A stretch of DNA of 59,304 nucleotides from positions 1 to 59,304 of IMG/VR virus record IMGVR_UViG_3300037264_003947; one strand, 5' to 3'. Shown here piece after piece: positions 8,516-15,614 of this stretch. The translations under genes and the position numbers were made by a program. A model generated the notes under the pieces. It was not told where the DNA came from. It worked only from the letters and a program-made list of their open reading frames with translations, and ran no database searches. The stretch is from a virus. How positions within the stretch are numbered: position 1 is the first letter of the stretch; every line of letters starts with the position of its first letter.

Positions 8516-9178
8516 TTAAGCGCCAAGAACAGAATTTCTGAAGAACACAAGTTGCTTATTAAATTCTTGTAGATTAAAAGTTCCTGGAAAAACTTTATTA
8601 TCTTTCTTCATCACTAGAGATACAGTATGCGAACCAGCACTCTTTAGAACTTTAAATCCAATTGAATTATCCTTGTCTTTGCCATAATCGACATTGATAA
8701 GTATTTTGTCGTCTTTGTTTACAAGATCGCCAATTGACTCGCCGCCACCAGTTGCCACATTCATGACAATTTCTGTTATGGCTTCGTCAATAACTGACGC
8801 TCCCTTTATTTTAACATTTGTAATATAGTCCATCATATCTTCTAGACTTTGTATATTATCAACATCATCTTCTTTAACAACTAATTTTCCAGCACGCTTT
8901 GAAGTAAATGTCTCTTCGTAAATTGTCTCTTCATTTGCTCCAGGTGGAAGAGGAATTTGGTCAGCTGGAACTTCTTGTCCCTGCTCGGCTGGTTGCTCTG
9001 GTTGAGCTGGTTGCTGTGGTTGCGCTTGCTGTTGTTTAGCATTTTTCAACTCTTGCTCCATTTCTGGAGATTCAGTGATGGAGACATCAACCTTATAGAA
9101 GATAATTAAACTCTTTCTTTCTCTTTCATAGAGAACTTGGTCAATCAGATTCCGAACACTCATATTTTGCTCCACCAT
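8516..9178 (-). CDS. Unknown protein with a Gln/Pro-rich linker
   Basis: The 220-residue frame (or from an inner Met at 9163, MSVRNLIDQV) has a helical N-terminus, a linker of repeated Q, P, A and E at about residues 45-75, and a compact alpha/beta C-terminal domain containing ASVIDEAITEIVMNVATGGG. It lies eight bases upstream of the sigma factor and overlaps the next gene by 38 bases. No family is recognised. A structural or DNA-associated role is conceivable but unsupported. Confidence 0.6.
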   Translation of the reverse strand: MVEQNMSVRNLIDQVLYERERKSLIIFYKVDVSITESPEMEQELKNAKQQQAQPQQPAQPEQPAEQGQEVPADQIPLPPGANEETIYEETFTSKRAGKLVVKEDDVDNIQSLEDMMDYITNVKIKGASVIDEAITEIVMNVATGGGESIGDLVNKDDKILINVDYGKDKDNSIGFKVLKSAGSHTVSLVMKKDNKVFPGTFNLQEFNKQLVFFRNSVLGA

Positions 9179-9380
9179 CTTTTTCCATCACATGTTCTGC
9201 AACATCAGTAAGCATGTTTATGAAAATGATGAATTTCTTAACATTAGCAAAAATAAACCCTGTATTCCCAGGATTCTTGGTTTCATATACTTCGACTTGG
9301 TCGTCATCAGAAAAAAACACTTCAAATTCTGTTCCGCGCACCGTAAATGCAAAAGTATTGCTATTTTTTTTCTCTAACAT
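9141..9380 (-). CDS. Unknown 79-residue protein
   Basis: A small beta-rich N-terminus (FAFTVRGTEFEVFFSDDDQ) is followed by an amphipathic helix (FIIFINMLTDVAEHVM). It overlaps the 8516-9178 gene by 38 bases, suggesting translational coupling, and is the first gene after the terminator at 9397-9448. No function is recognised. Confidence 0.55.
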   Translation of the reverse strand: MLEKKNSNTFAFTVRGTEFEVFFSDDDQVEVYETKNPGNTGFIFANVKKFIIFINMLTDVAEHVMEKDGGAKYECSESD

Positions 9381-9396
9381 ATTGCCCTTTCGTAAA

Positions 9397-9448
9397 TAAA
9401 AAAACCCACTCTTCTACCTTTACTTTATATAAGGGGTAGAAAAGTGGG
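9397..9448 (-). terminator. Rho-independent terminator
   Basis: On the minus strand an inverted repeat, CCCACTTTTCTACC against GGTAGAAGAGTGGG, is followed directly by a run of seven T. It separates the operon ending with the 9479-9766 gene from the sigma/terminase operon. Confidence 0.8.
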
Positions 9449-9478
9449 CTAATGAAAAAAAATAGAAAAACTTATTTT

Positions 9479-9766
9479 CTAGTCAAGCAAATCCTTAAAG
9501 TCATCCCATCCTTTAGCGGCACACAAAAGAAGCAAATAACCAATTTGATCTGCTACATCATTCTTCTTTAATTCATCTGCATTTTTTATACGCATCAACT
9601 TGTCATCAAGGCGTTCTAGAATTCCATCTATTGCCCTATTACCACTTTTATGTTTAGTGAAAATAACCAGTGATTCTAGAGCAGAATTTCCATAACGCTT
9701 ATTTTTCTCTAATAGAAAATACTTTATTGCATCAACTACTTTTTGTAATACTTCTTGGTTTGCCAT
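9479..9766 (-). CDS. DUF1599-like protein
   Basis: The 95-residue helical protein contains NKRYGNSALESL, RLDDKLMRIKNADELKKND and VADQIGYLLLLC. This is the order of landmarks in the DUF1599 family of small phage proteins, which has been linked to nucleotide modification. The family assignment is from memory of the pattern and the biochemical role is not established. It lies just upstream of the terminator at 9397-9448 and has a good SD-like stretch ahead of its start. Confidence 0.65.
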   Translation of the reverse strand: MANQEVLQKVVDAIKYFLLEKNKRYGNSALESLVIFTKHKSGNRAIDGILERLDDKLMRIKNADELKKNDVADQIGYLLLLCAAKGWDDFKDLLD

Positions 9767-9776
9767 TTATCAATCC

Positions 9777-9962
9777 TCATTTTATTGGTTCAAAACCATC
9801 TCGGCAATATTCAATTGAATAAAAAGAAAAATCACATTCATATAAAAGACGACACATAGAACACAAAAGATATGAATTTTGCTGACCTTTACCTTTGTAT
9901 TGTTTTATGTAAAGGGGAACAAATTTTATTACTCTTGTTAATATCTCAATTTTTGTCTTCAT
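9777..9962 (-). CDS. Unknown small Cys-containing protein
   Basis: The ATG at 9962 overlaps the stop of the preceding frame in an ATGA, which decides this start. The 61-residue product is basic at first, then has LLCSMCRLLYEC and a late Cys, perhaps a metal-binding cluster. No family is recognised. Confidence 0.45.
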   Translation of the reverse strand: MKTKIEILTRVIKFVPLYIKQYKGKGQQNSYLLCSMCRLLYECDFSFYSIEYCRDGFEPIK

Positions 9963-10162
9963 TTTGACATCAAGCAATCGCCATAAGTATTATACAAATC
10001 GAAACTACAACCACAACCCCATTTTGAATCACAATGAAAACAAGTAATTCTATTGAAGTGGACGCTTCCCACCATTTTTTGCTTGATTAAATACTTTGGA
10101 ACATGAACTAGTATATCAATCTTTTCCAAAGAGGCTGGCAAGTAATTTTTCAATGTTTCCAT
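9959..10162 (-). CDS. Unknown small Cys-rich protein
   Basis: The frame from ATG 10162 encodes 67 residues ending CFHCDSKWGCGC...GDC, a likely zinc site. It overlaps the 3' end of the 10116-10631 gene by 47 bases and ends in the ATGA shared with the next start. A longer open frame extends to 10336 but overlaps the upstream gene in a second frame and is probably not translated. Confidence 0.45.
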   Translation of the reverse strand: METLKNYLPASLEKIDILVHVPKYLIKQKMVGSVHFNRITCFHCDSKWGCGCSFDLYNTYGDCLMSK

Positions 10163-10631
10163 AGGTCCCACTGCTAAACGCCAACTTTTCTTTATTTGCT
10201 TCAAACCATTCAAGAGCATTATGCTTGGACTTTTGTGCTTTGCCAGCGCCAATCCAATCACATACCATTTCTTTAATATAAACTTCAGGTATATCAAATA
10301 TTTTTTGGTGTTGCTCACTCTTGTCATCCTTATCAAATGGAAGAACCCAATACTGCCAATGATGTTTATTCTTTCTTGTATGGTTTAACCATGCATATTC
10401 AAACTCTTCATTGCCAGTGTCATATGGTTTGTAATAACCTGTTTCGTCTCTTATGGATTTAATATCCCCATAAAACATTCTAGCATAGGGAAAAAATTCT
10501 TTTGGAGAAAGCTTGCTCAGATCGTGAACTAGCCCTCTCCAAATAATTCCCATTTTGGCACATTCTAAAAAGACATACCATTTATGAGCAAGAACATATT
10601 TCAAGCAGTTTAAATAATTTTTGCACTTCAT
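10116..10631 (-). CDS. DUF5662-like phage protein
   Basis: The 171-residue protein has the landmarks WRGLVHDLSKLSPKEFFPY, YAWLNHTRKNKHHWQYW and DWIGAGKAQ, typical of a DUF5662-type family common in large phages. The paired histidine/aspartate residues (HDLSK, NHTRKNKHHW) suggest an HD-like metal site and possibly hydrolase activity, which is inference. It is coupled to the receiver-like gene by a four-base overlap. Confidence 0.7.
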   Translation of the reverse strand: MKCKNYLNCLKYVLAHKWYVFLECAKMGIIWRGLVHDLSKLSPKEFFPYARMFYGDIKSIRDETGYYKPYDTGNEEFEYAWLNHTRKNKHHWQYWVLPFDKDDKSEQHQKIFDIPEVYIKEMVCDWIGAGKAQKSKHNALEWFEANKEKLAFSSGTYGNIEKLLASLFGKD

Positions 10632-11011
10632 CCAATTGTTATATCTCTTTTGATAAGACCATTGGCAAGAGTATTGAAAGGAAGAAGCATTGAACCTTCA
10701 AGTAAAGCATTCATGTTTTTAGCACCATCAGGATTGATGGAGTGAATAATAATCTTTGCCTTGCCCAAATCTTTGGTTGATAAAAACTTAGCAAACTTAT
10801 GTCCAGTATTCGCATCTTCGGAACTCATATAGAACTCGCCATCTAGATCGTGGTCTAGTAGAAATAAACTAAATGGCTTGTTTTTCTCAAACATGACTTT
10901 TGCTTCTTCTACATTTTTTGTAACAAAAAGTTCAAAATCACGATTGGAGAAATACCACTTGAAGAACTTGATTCTGTCTGGATTATCTTCTAGTATAAAA
11001 ATCTTTCTCAT
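10628..11011 (-). CDS. Response-regulator receiver-like protein (cyclic-phosphate processing receiver type)
   Basis: The 127-residue protein starts MRKIFILEDNPDRIKFFKWY, with the acidic pair of receiver domains, continues with LFLLDHDLDG where the phospho-acceptor Asp would sit, and ends with a strand IIIHSINPDGAKNM. The LDHDL variant is the one seen in stand-alone phage and bacterial receiver-like proteins proposed to act on cyclic phosphates. There is no output domain. The family call is good; the biochemical activity is uncertain. Confidence 0.7.
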   Translation of the reverse strand: MRKIFILEDNPDRIKFFKWYFSNRDFELFVTKNVEEAKVMFEKNKPFSLFLLDHDLDGEFYMSSEDANTGHKFAKFLSTKDLGKAKIIIHSINPDGAKNMNALLEGSMLLPFNTLANGLIKRDITIG

Positions 11012-11260
11012 TTAATTCTTGCTATAAAGAACGGCGTCTACTATCGCCATTATTATCCTTCCATTTTTATCTATTTCTACAATATCTAAATTTGTTCTTC
11101 CAGTAAAAGCTGGCACCATAGTAAGAACGGTGTTTAGGCTGGAAGACTGATCGTCAAAACCTTTTTCGAGAAAGGTATTTTTCATCTTGCAATACATTGC
11201 AGTTAAAAAATAGGGGTCTTTCATAAACCTACTCAAAATTTTCTTTTTCATTTTTATCAC
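11012..11260 (-). CDS. Unknown small protein
   Basis: The frame can start at GTG 11260, overlapping the preceding stop in GTGA, or at ATG 11251 (MKKKILSRFM). The product of 79-82 residues has a basic N-terminus and a beta-rich C-terminus (NLDIVEIDKNGRIIMAIVDAV). It is one base from the receiver-like gene. No function is recognised. Confidence 0.5.
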   Translation of the reverse strand: MIKMKKKILSRFMKDPYFLTAMYCKMKNTFLEKGFDDQSSSLNTVLTMVPAFTGRTNLDIVEIDKNGRIIMAIVDAVLYSKN

Positions 11261-11400
11261 CTTGGCTTTATAGCATATATTCGATATTGACCATTGATTA
11301 AAAGCCGTCTCAATGGATATTTTGCAATGTTTCTGGCATCGCTAAAAAACTCTGCCAAGAAACGAAACCTAAGTCCATAATCACAAAAATTTTCATTCAT
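11257..11400 (-). CDS. Unknown 47-residue basic protein
   Basis: The ATG at 11400 overlaps the stop of the HNH gene in ATGA, and the stop overlaps the next start in GTGA, so it sits in a tightly coupled series. The product (MNENFCDYGLRFRFLAEFF...) is basic and aromatic. No homology is apparent. Confidence 0.45.
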   Translation of the reverse strand: MNENFCDYGLRFRFLAEFFSDARNIAKYPLRRLLINGQYRIYAIKPR

Positions 11401-11729
11401 CCGTATAGCTCTTCCCAATGCTTAATTCTATGACAATTAGAACAAAAAATATCACATTTTTCTATTTCTTCCGCAATCTTTTTGATGCTAACATTGGAAG
11501 AACTCATTTCTCCTATACCATTATCTTTTTTAGTTCCATCTCTATGATGAAAATCTAAGCACTGGAATCTATCCTCCCCACAAATAACGCACTTAGATTT
11601 TTTTTTAATTTCAAGAACAAAGTCTCTATTTTTATTTCTTTTTTCTTTTTGTCTTTCTAAATACTTTTCTTTATTTCGTAAATAACTTTCATGTTGTTTT
11701 ATTTTTTGTTTTTCTTTATTTCTAGGCAT
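11397..11729 (-). CDS. HNH endonuclease
   Basis: Starting at ATG 11729 the 110-residue protein has a Lys/Glu-rich helical N-terminus (MPRNKEKQKIKQHESYL) and an HNH core: CVICGEDRFQCLDFHHRDGTKK, then CDIFCSNCHRIKHW. The HH pair and the two Cys pairs fit the zinc-stabilised HNH fold. The longer frame to 11801 would run into tRNA-Arg, so the inner start is preferred. It sits next to the tRNA cluster. Confidence 0.82.
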   Translation of the reverse strand: MPRNKEKQKIKQHESYLRNKEKYLERQKEKRNKNRDFVLEIKKKSKCVICGEDRFQCLDFHHRDGTKKDNGIGEMSSSNVSIKKIAEEIEKCDIFCSNCHRIKHWEELYG

Positions 11730-11770
11730 ATAGAACTCCTTGTGTTCTATATGCCATATATGATTCGAAC

Positions 11771-11843
11771 TAGGGGTAGAGGGAATCGAACCCCCAATCA
11801 ACAGATTAGAAATCTGATGCCTTATCCGTTAGGCCATACCCCC
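11771..11843 (-). tRNA. tRNA-Arg (anticodon UCU)
   Basis: The acceptor GGGGGTA pairs with TACCCCT. The T-arm is GGGTTCGATTCCC-like, and the anticodon loop TTTCTAA sits on a CAGA/TCTG stem and reads AGA, a codon heavily used in this AT-rich genome. No CCA is encoded. Confidence 0.88.
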
Positions 11844-11849
11844 AAATTG

Positions 11850-12059
11850 TTATTCCTTCATTTGAAGGATTAATGCCTCATAAACCATGCGTGGAGTTAG
11901 AACAAAAGCATCAATTCCTTCTGGATGATTTGGCCCTACGGTACAATCCCTTTTAAATGGACCATAATAAACAGTGGCATTTTTTCCCTGCTTATTTAGT
12001 TCATTAACCTTATCATAGATTTCTGTAAGGGTTCCAATAAAAGTAAATCGCTTTTCCAT
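11850..12059 (-). CDS. Unknown 69-residue protein
   Basis: The start at ATG 12059 (MEKRFTFIGTLTEIYDKVNE) has AAGGAAG six bases upstream; the longer frame would overlap tRNA-Gln. The alpha/beta protein contains NATVYYGPFKRDCTV and a helical end. It lies between two tRNA genes. No family is recognised. Confidence 0.6.
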   Translation of the reverse strand: MEKRFTFIGTLTEIYDKVNELNKQGKNATVYYGPFKRDCTVGPNHPEGIDAFVLTPRMVYEALILQMKE

Positions 12060-12071
12060 ATTAACTTCCTT

Positions 12072-12143
12072 TTGGGGCAGATGGATTCGAACCACCGCGT
12101 GCAAGCTTCAGAGACTCGCGCCTTACCACTTGGCCATGCCCCA
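12072..12143 (-). tRNA. tRNA-Gln (anticodon CUG)
   Basis: The acceptor TGGGGCA pairs with TGCCCCA, and the D-arm GCCAAGTGGTAAGGC and T-loop GTTCGAATC are canonical. The anticodon loop CTCTGAA reads CAG. The U1-A72 pair is typical of glutamine tRNAs. Confidence 0.85.
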
Positions 12144-12149
12144 TAGCAT

Positions 12150-12220
12150 TGTCCCGGAACGGTTCGAACGTTCGACCTTGAGCTTCAAAGACTCCAACTC
12201 TACCAGCTGAGCTACGGGAC
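12150..12220 (-). tRNA. tRNA with anticodon UUG (Gln)
   Basis: The acceptor GTCCCGT pairs with CCGGGAC apart from the last pair. The D-arm GCTCAGCTGGTAGAG is canonical and the T-arm carries GTTCGAAC. The loop CTTTGAA gives anticodon UUG. The first anticodon-stem pair is mismatched, so the identity is less sure than the existence of the tRNA. Confidence 0.78.
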
Positions 12221-12267
12221 ACAATTATATCTTCACAAATATATTATAACGGATTTATTATTTTTCG

Positions 12268-12450
12268 TCAATCGCTTGCAAGATCTTTTGGTTTTCTTGC
12301 TGTAGCGTGACAGGAATCACACTCTGCCTGTGGAGTTAGCTTACCATGAGCAAATCTGGAGACAACTTTTACGATTCCACCACAACGACAAAGATTAGTC
12401 TTTGTCTTTACGTTATGGCCTACTTTTGCCTGACCCTTTGGGACGTTCAT
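12268..12450 (-). CDS. Small zinc-ribbon protein
   Basis: The 60-residue basic protein has CRCGG at about residue 21 and CDSCH at about residue 44, forming one zinc ribbon with a basic tail (ATARKPKDLASD). It could bind nucleic acid. It overlaps the 12413-12589 membrane-protein gene by 38 bases. No specific family is recognised. Confidence 0.6.
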   Translation of the reverse strand: MNVPKGQAKVGHNVKTKTNLCRCGGIVKVVSRFAHGKLTPQAECDSCHATARKPKDLASD

Positions 12451-12589
12451 TTACAATCACTTCCTTCCTAACTGGTTTCTTTACTAAACGATACTTAATC
12501 AAAATATACATTAATCCAAGTGTCTCAATGATAGAAATAATACACAGCGCTATAAAAGCAACTGTAAAAATACCATCTAAATTTTGCAT
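12413..12589 (-). CDS. Small single-span membrane protein
   Basis: The 58-residue product starts MQNLDGIFTVAFIALCIISI, with one transmembrane helix at about residues 7-31 and a basic tail. Its ATG overlaps the stop of the 12589-12759 gene in TAATG, so the two are translationally coupled. The function is unknown; holin- or anchor-like roles cannot be told apart. Confidence 0.55.
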   Translation of the reverse strand: MQNLDGIFTVAFIALCIISIIETLGLMYILIKYRLVKKPVRKEVIVNERPKGSGKSRP

Positions 12590-12759
12590 TACTTTTTACT
12601 AGGAAGACAGGCCACTACGATTAGGCCAATAATGCCCAAGAAAAATCCCCAGCAAAAACCACCACCTGGACTTCTTCCCTTCTCCTTACTAATATATCTA
12701 GTAATAAGACCAAGACCAACCCAAACCGCTAGCGAAATAACCCAAACCAATGGCTCCAT
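12589..12759 (-). CDS. Small two-span membrane protein
   Basis: The 56-residue product has hydrophobic segments VWVISLAVWVGLGLI and FFLGIIGLIVVACL separated by a charged, Gly-rich turn (SKEKGRSPGGG). That hairpin layout suggests both ends on the same side of the inner membrane. It is encoded in the tRNA cluster and coupled to the next gene. No family is recognised. Confidence 0.55.
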   Translation of the reverse strand: MEPLVWVISLAVWVGLGLITRYISKEKGRSPGGGFCWGFFLGIIGLIVVACLPSKK

Positions 12760-12768
12760 TTTAAACTC

Positions 12769-12882
12769 CTATCTCTTTGGCTTTTCGTAAGCTTTTGAAT
12801 TTACTTTTGGACGCCTTAGAACAGCTCCAACGCCAATTATAATAATTACCAATGCAATTGAAAAACCTATTAAACCATTCAT
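12769..12882 (-). CDS. Very small single-span membrane protein
   Basis: The 37-residue product (MNGLIGFSIALVIIIIGVGA...) is one hydrophobic helix with a basic tail. It is the first of three consecutive tiny membrane proteins read in the same direction. The preceding sequence has an SD-like GAGGTAAG. Confidence 0.5.
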   Translation of the reverse strand: MNGLIGFSIALVIIIIGVGAVLRRPKVNSKAYEKPKR

Positions 12883-12894
12883 TTTACTTACCTC

Positions 12895-12966
12895 TGAGGC
12901 CACCAGGGTTCGAACCTGGGCATGGAAGATTAAAAGTCTCCTGGCTTACCACTTGCCTATGACCCC
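12895..12966 (-). tRNA. tRNA-Lys (anticodon UUU)
   Basis: The acceptor GGGGTCA pairs with TGGCCTC and the T-arm CCAGGTTCGAACCTGG is perfect. The loop CTTTTAA on a GGAGA/TCTTC stem reads AAA, the commonest lysine codon here. Confidence 0.88.
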
Positions 12967-13079
12967 AATTTCATGACGACCCGTAAAGAACGACACTTAG
13001 GACAAAAGTATTCTATCCATTTCAAGCCTTCGCTCTTTTTGATCATTTCACGATTGCACTTGTCATTAGGGCAATTCAT
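12957..13079 (-). CDS. Tiny zinc-ribbon protein
   Basis: The 40-residue product MNCPNDKCNREMIKK... has CPNDKC and CPKC, one zinc ribbon. A strong ribosome site AAGGAGGAGC lies six bases before the ATG at 13079, which supports the gene despite its size. Its last ten bases overlap the tRNA-Lys gene. Confidence 0.65.
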   Translation of the reverse strand: MNCPNDKCNREMIKKSEGLKWIEYFCPKCRSLRVVMKLGS

Positions 13080-13103
13080 AAGCTCCTCCTTTTTAAAAGA
13101 ATT

Positions 13104-13430
13104 TTAACCTCTATGAGAATCTATATCTACCGTAAAGCGCATGTTAGGATCAGCACTCTCGCCAGTTAGAATAGCAATTACGTCAACGTCTCTAATGAGA
13201 ACGTATTCCTTCTTGCCTTCCTTACGGCGAATCATTGCTCCATAAGCATTAACAGCAACCTTCATTCCAGACTTTAGGTCTCTATCTTTTACATAGGGAC
13301 CAACAGAAACTATAGTTCCCTCAAACTGCTTTTCAGGCATAATCTTTGGGGGGATAATAATTCCATTAATCATCTTCTCTTCGTTTCCCTCTTGCTCTAT
13401 CACCAAATAATTCTGTAACGGAATAATCAT
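13104..13430 (-). CDS. GroES-like co-chaperonin
   Basis: The 108-residue protein follows the Cpn10 pattern: PLQNYLVIEQEG, a mobile-loop region with GIIIPP, then GTIVSVGPYV, LKSGMKVAVNAYG and YVLIRDVDVIAIL. It caps GroEL during folding, as T4 gp31 does for the major capsid protein. The mobile-loop part (KMINGIIIPPKIMPEKQ) keeps the hydrophobic anchor. It stands alone between tRNA genes. The extra C-terminal residues (about 15) are unusual but mild. Confidence 0.85.
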   Translation of the reverse strand: MIIPLQNYLVIEQEGNEEKMINGIIIPPKIMPEKQFEGTIVSVGPYVKDRDLKSGMKVAVNAYGAMIRRKEGKKEYVLIRDVDVIAILTGESADPNMRFTVDIDSHRG

Positions 13431-13451
13431 AAATGCTCCTTTTAAATTATA

Positions 13452-13523
13452 TACGGGATGTAAGATTTGAACTTACGACTTTTACGGTGTAAACGTAACA
13501 CTCTACCGCTGAGTTAATCCCGC
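13452..13523 (-). tRNA. tRNA-Val (anticodon UAC)
   Basis: The acceptor GCGGGAT pairs with ATCCCGT and the D-arm ACTCAGCGGTAGAGT is canonical. The anticodon arm TTACG-TTTACAC-CGTAA reads GTA, and the T-arm GTAAGTTCAAATCTTAC is perfect. Confidence 0.88.
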
Positions 13524-13524
13524 A

Positions 13525-13716
13525 TTAAACAACTATCGTATTCAAAAAATCTTCTAATGTCCAAGCATAACGATGTATGTATGTATAATGATTCTTGTAT
13601 TCTGTTGGTTTCTGTTTTGTTTCGAGCCCTATTCTTAATTCTCCTGCTATTTTTTTACCGTAAGTAAAAAATCTTTTAGTAAATAGACCGTGTATAAGCA
13701 ATACTTTGTTTGTCAT
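13525..13716 (-). CDS. Possible small protein between tRNA genes
   Basis: From ATG 13716 a 63-residue frame (MTNKVLLIHGLFTKRFFTYG...) fills the gap between tRNA-Val and the next tRNA. Extension upstream would overlap that tRNA. No ribosome site is evident, so this may be an unused frame. Confidence 0.35.
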   Translation of the reverse strand: MTNKVLLIHGLFTKRFFTYGKKIAGELRIGLETKQKPTEYKNHYTYIHRYAWTLEDFLNTIVV

Positions 13717-13724
13717 AAAAATAT

Positions 13725-13797
13725 TGGGAGTATCTGGATTTGATCCAGTTTTCATGGTTTATAAGACCAATGAGAACACCGTCCTCAACCTACTCCC
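13725..13797 (-). tRNA. tRNA, divergent, probable anticodon UAU (Ile)
   Basis: The acceptor GGGAGTA pairs perfectly with TACTCCC. The T-arm (CTGG-ATCAAAT-CCAG) is recognisable although position 54 is A. The loop CTTATAA gives UAU, which would read AUA. The D-arm is weak and the first anticodon-stem pair is a mismatch. The 3' end overlaps the HNH gene end by 13 bases. Confidence 0.6.
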
Positions 13798-14210
13798 TTG
13801 TTTGTTCTACCCCTAAATCTATAATTCTTATCAATTGCCGAATGACAATTTGGGCAAACAATTAAAAGATTTTCTCTTTTATTATTTTTATTGTCATCAT
13901 CTATATGATGAATTTCTAACCAAATTTGTTTTCCCAACCATTCATTGTTCTTACAAACTTCACAAGAATTTTTAGCTTCTTCAAGTAAAACCTTTCTCCT
14001 AAATTTAGGACTTAGTTTCTCATATAATCCTAGTTCTAAATAACTTTCATTGTTTACCCTGTGTCTCTCTACAGTTTTTTCCGTAGATTTTTTTCTATCT
14101 TCTTCTGTGAAGACATGTCCTCCACGATAAACGTGAGTTCTTCCCTTTAAGGATTCTCTTATCTTATTTTTAGTCTCTTCTGTATGTTTAAAACCAATTT
14201 CTCTAGACAT
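13785..14210 (-). CDS. HNH homing endonuclease with NUMOD3-like motif
   Basis: The start at ATG 14210 gives MSREIGFKHTEETKNKIRES, which resembles the NUMOD3 DNA-binding module of homing enzymes. The second half has CEVCKNNEWLGKQIWLEIHHIDDDNKNN and LLIVCPNCHSAID, a zinc-stabilised HNH core with the HH pair. It is placed between tRNA genes, a usual landing site for such elements. Confidence 0.85.
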   Translation of the reverse strand: MSREIGFKHTEETKNKIRESLKGRTHVYRGGHVFTEEDRKKSTEKTVERHRVNNESYLELGLYEKLSPKFRRKVLLEEAKNSCEVCKNNEWLGKQIWLEIHHIDDDNKNNKRENLLIVCPNCHSAIDKNYRFRGRTNKGVG

Positions 14211-14264
14211 TAACCTTATATTACATTTTACAATATATATCAATTTCTGTCAATTTATTTTACG

Positions 14265-14339
14265 CCAGAGTAGCGGGGTTCGAACCCACAAGTCGTCGCG
14301 TTCGTAGCGCGAAATTTTATCCATTTAAACTATACTCTG
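14265..14339 (-). tRNA. tRNA-Arg (anticodon ACG)
   Basis: The acceptor CAGAGTA pairs with TACTCTG, the anticodon arm TCGCG-CTACGAA-CGCGA is perfect, and the T-arm GGGTTCGAACCC is canonical. It reads CGU. The discriminator base is G. Confidence 0.85.
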
Positions 14340-14447
14340 ATAAAGCTCTTCTTTATACCACTAGATATAAGACACGCTTTAAAAATAGAACTTCTTCCAG
14401 ATTGAATAAGTGCTATTAAATAAAGCACTTTAATATTTACTAGTTTA

Positions 14448-14729
14448 TCATACATTATCTTTAATAAAAAACCTTCCATTTTCGCAAAGAACTGTTATAA
14501 TTTTTCCATCCAACAATCTCACTAGAAATTTTTTATACTTATACTCTTCGAAGATTTCAGAGCAAGTAAATGTTTTGCCAGAATCTGGTTCCTCAAATTC
14601 CGCAACTAATCCTTCGAAGGCATCGGGCGACCCAGCTATTTGCTTGGGTGCCCGCTTAAACGCCAATTTCAAATGATCTAAATTACTAAATCTAGTAAAA
14701 CTCGGTTGCACAAAAAGTTTTAGAGTCAT
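14448..14729 (-). CDS. Unknown 93-residue protein
   Basis: This is a beta-rich small protein (MTLKLFVQPSFTRFSNLDHLK...) with GSPDAFEGLVAEFEEPDSG in the middle. An inverted repeat AAGTGCT/AGCACTT (14408-14434) just downstream could end its transcript, although no T-run follows on this strand. No function is recognised. Confidence 0.6.
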   Translation of the reverse strand: MTLKLFVQPSFTRFSNLDHLKLAFKRAPKQIAGSPDAFEGLVAEFEEPDSGKTFTCSEIFEEYKYKKFLVRLLDGKIITVLCENGRFFIKDNV

Positions 14730-14764
14730 AAATTTTTCCTGAATTTTATTTTATCTTATCAAGT

Positions 14765-15610
14765 TCATTTGCTAGCAGTAGCAATAATTTCCCAGTTCTT
14801 GAAAGCATAATAATATTCAAGAATACTCTTTAAATCACCAGACTTATAGTTAGCTTCTGGAATTTCACCTTTACCATCTTCCCAATACTTAGCTATTATT
14901 TGATTTTCGTCATGGTTGAGAAGAGCAAAAATAACCCAGTCTTCACGGTTATTAAAAGTTCTCATTAAATCATCCATACGAGCAACAAGCAATCTTAAGC
15001 TTTCGGTTGGATTTTGTAAAGTTTCTCTTCCTTTATACGCCACTCTTAATGCCTGATTTTCTTTTACTATAGGTAAGTTAGCAATTTGCTGTCCCTCTAC
15101 CGTAAAGAAACCAGAAATACCAGTTTGATAATTATCGCTAAAACTTGGATTATAATTTGTCTTAACTCTCATATACGCGAGAGGCAAGAAAAAGTTTACA
15201 GAATTAACTGTATAAATTGCGTCATGATAAGTATTGAAAGCTAGTAAAAGTTGTTCATCGCTCATTTTTTGGCTTAGTGGAGAAGCCACTGTATAATATT
15301 TTATAATTTCATAGAACCTACTTCTCAACTTCTCTTTTCTCTCATTGATTGAAAGTCGTTCCCAACTATTTGCTGTTTCAATCTGTGAGCGAGAATCAAT
15401 TATCTCTCTCGTATTTTCTATATAATTTTTATAAAGTGCGTCTGCTGTTCTCTTATTAAAATAAACACCTAAACCCATAGCGGTAACAAACACTATTATT
15501 AATGCCACCATTATACCAACTAAACGTTGTGGTAATGTTTCTGGTTTAAGCTTACTTATAAAGTTATTCACTGCATTACCCTCTACTACATGTGTAATTT
15601 TTTTCTTCAT
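14765..15610 (-). CDS. Membrane-anchored protein with periplasmic helical domain
   Basis: The 281-residue protein has a cytoplasmic basic N-terminus, one transmembrane helix (about residues 30-51, LVGIMVALIIVFVTAMGLGVYF minus its ends), then a helical soluble part with SFSDNYQTGISGFFTVEGQQI. That part is slightly reminiscent of lytic transglycosylase-like helices but lacks a clear catalytic signature. The next gene upstream on this strand (15615) is a DNA methyltransferase five bases away. An envelope role is inferred from topology only. Confidence 0.55.
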   Translation of the reverse strand: MKKKITHVVEGNAVNNFISKLKPETLPQRLVGIMVALIIVFVTAMGLGVYFNKRTADALYKNYIENTREIIDSRSQIETANSWERLSINERKEKLRSRFYEIIKYYTVASPLSQKMSDEQLLLAFNTYHDAIYTVNSVNFFLPLAYMRVKTNYNPSFSDNYQTGISGFFTVEGQQIANLPIVKENQALRVAYKGRETLQNPTESLRLLVARMDDLMRTFNNREDWVIFALLNHDENQIIAKYWEDGKGEIPEANYKSGDLKSILEYYYAFKNWEIIATASK

Positions 15611-15614
15611 ACTT

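Noticed and set aside
9959-10336. Long open frame of 125 residues overlapping the DUF5662-like gene
   Set aside because: Its first 58 codons overlap 10116-10631, which has recognisable family landmarks, in another frame; only the part from 10162 is kept.
14408-14434. Terminator after the 14448 gene
   Set aside because: The AAGTGCT/AGCACTT stem is present but no T-run follows on the minus strand, so it is only mentioned with the gene.
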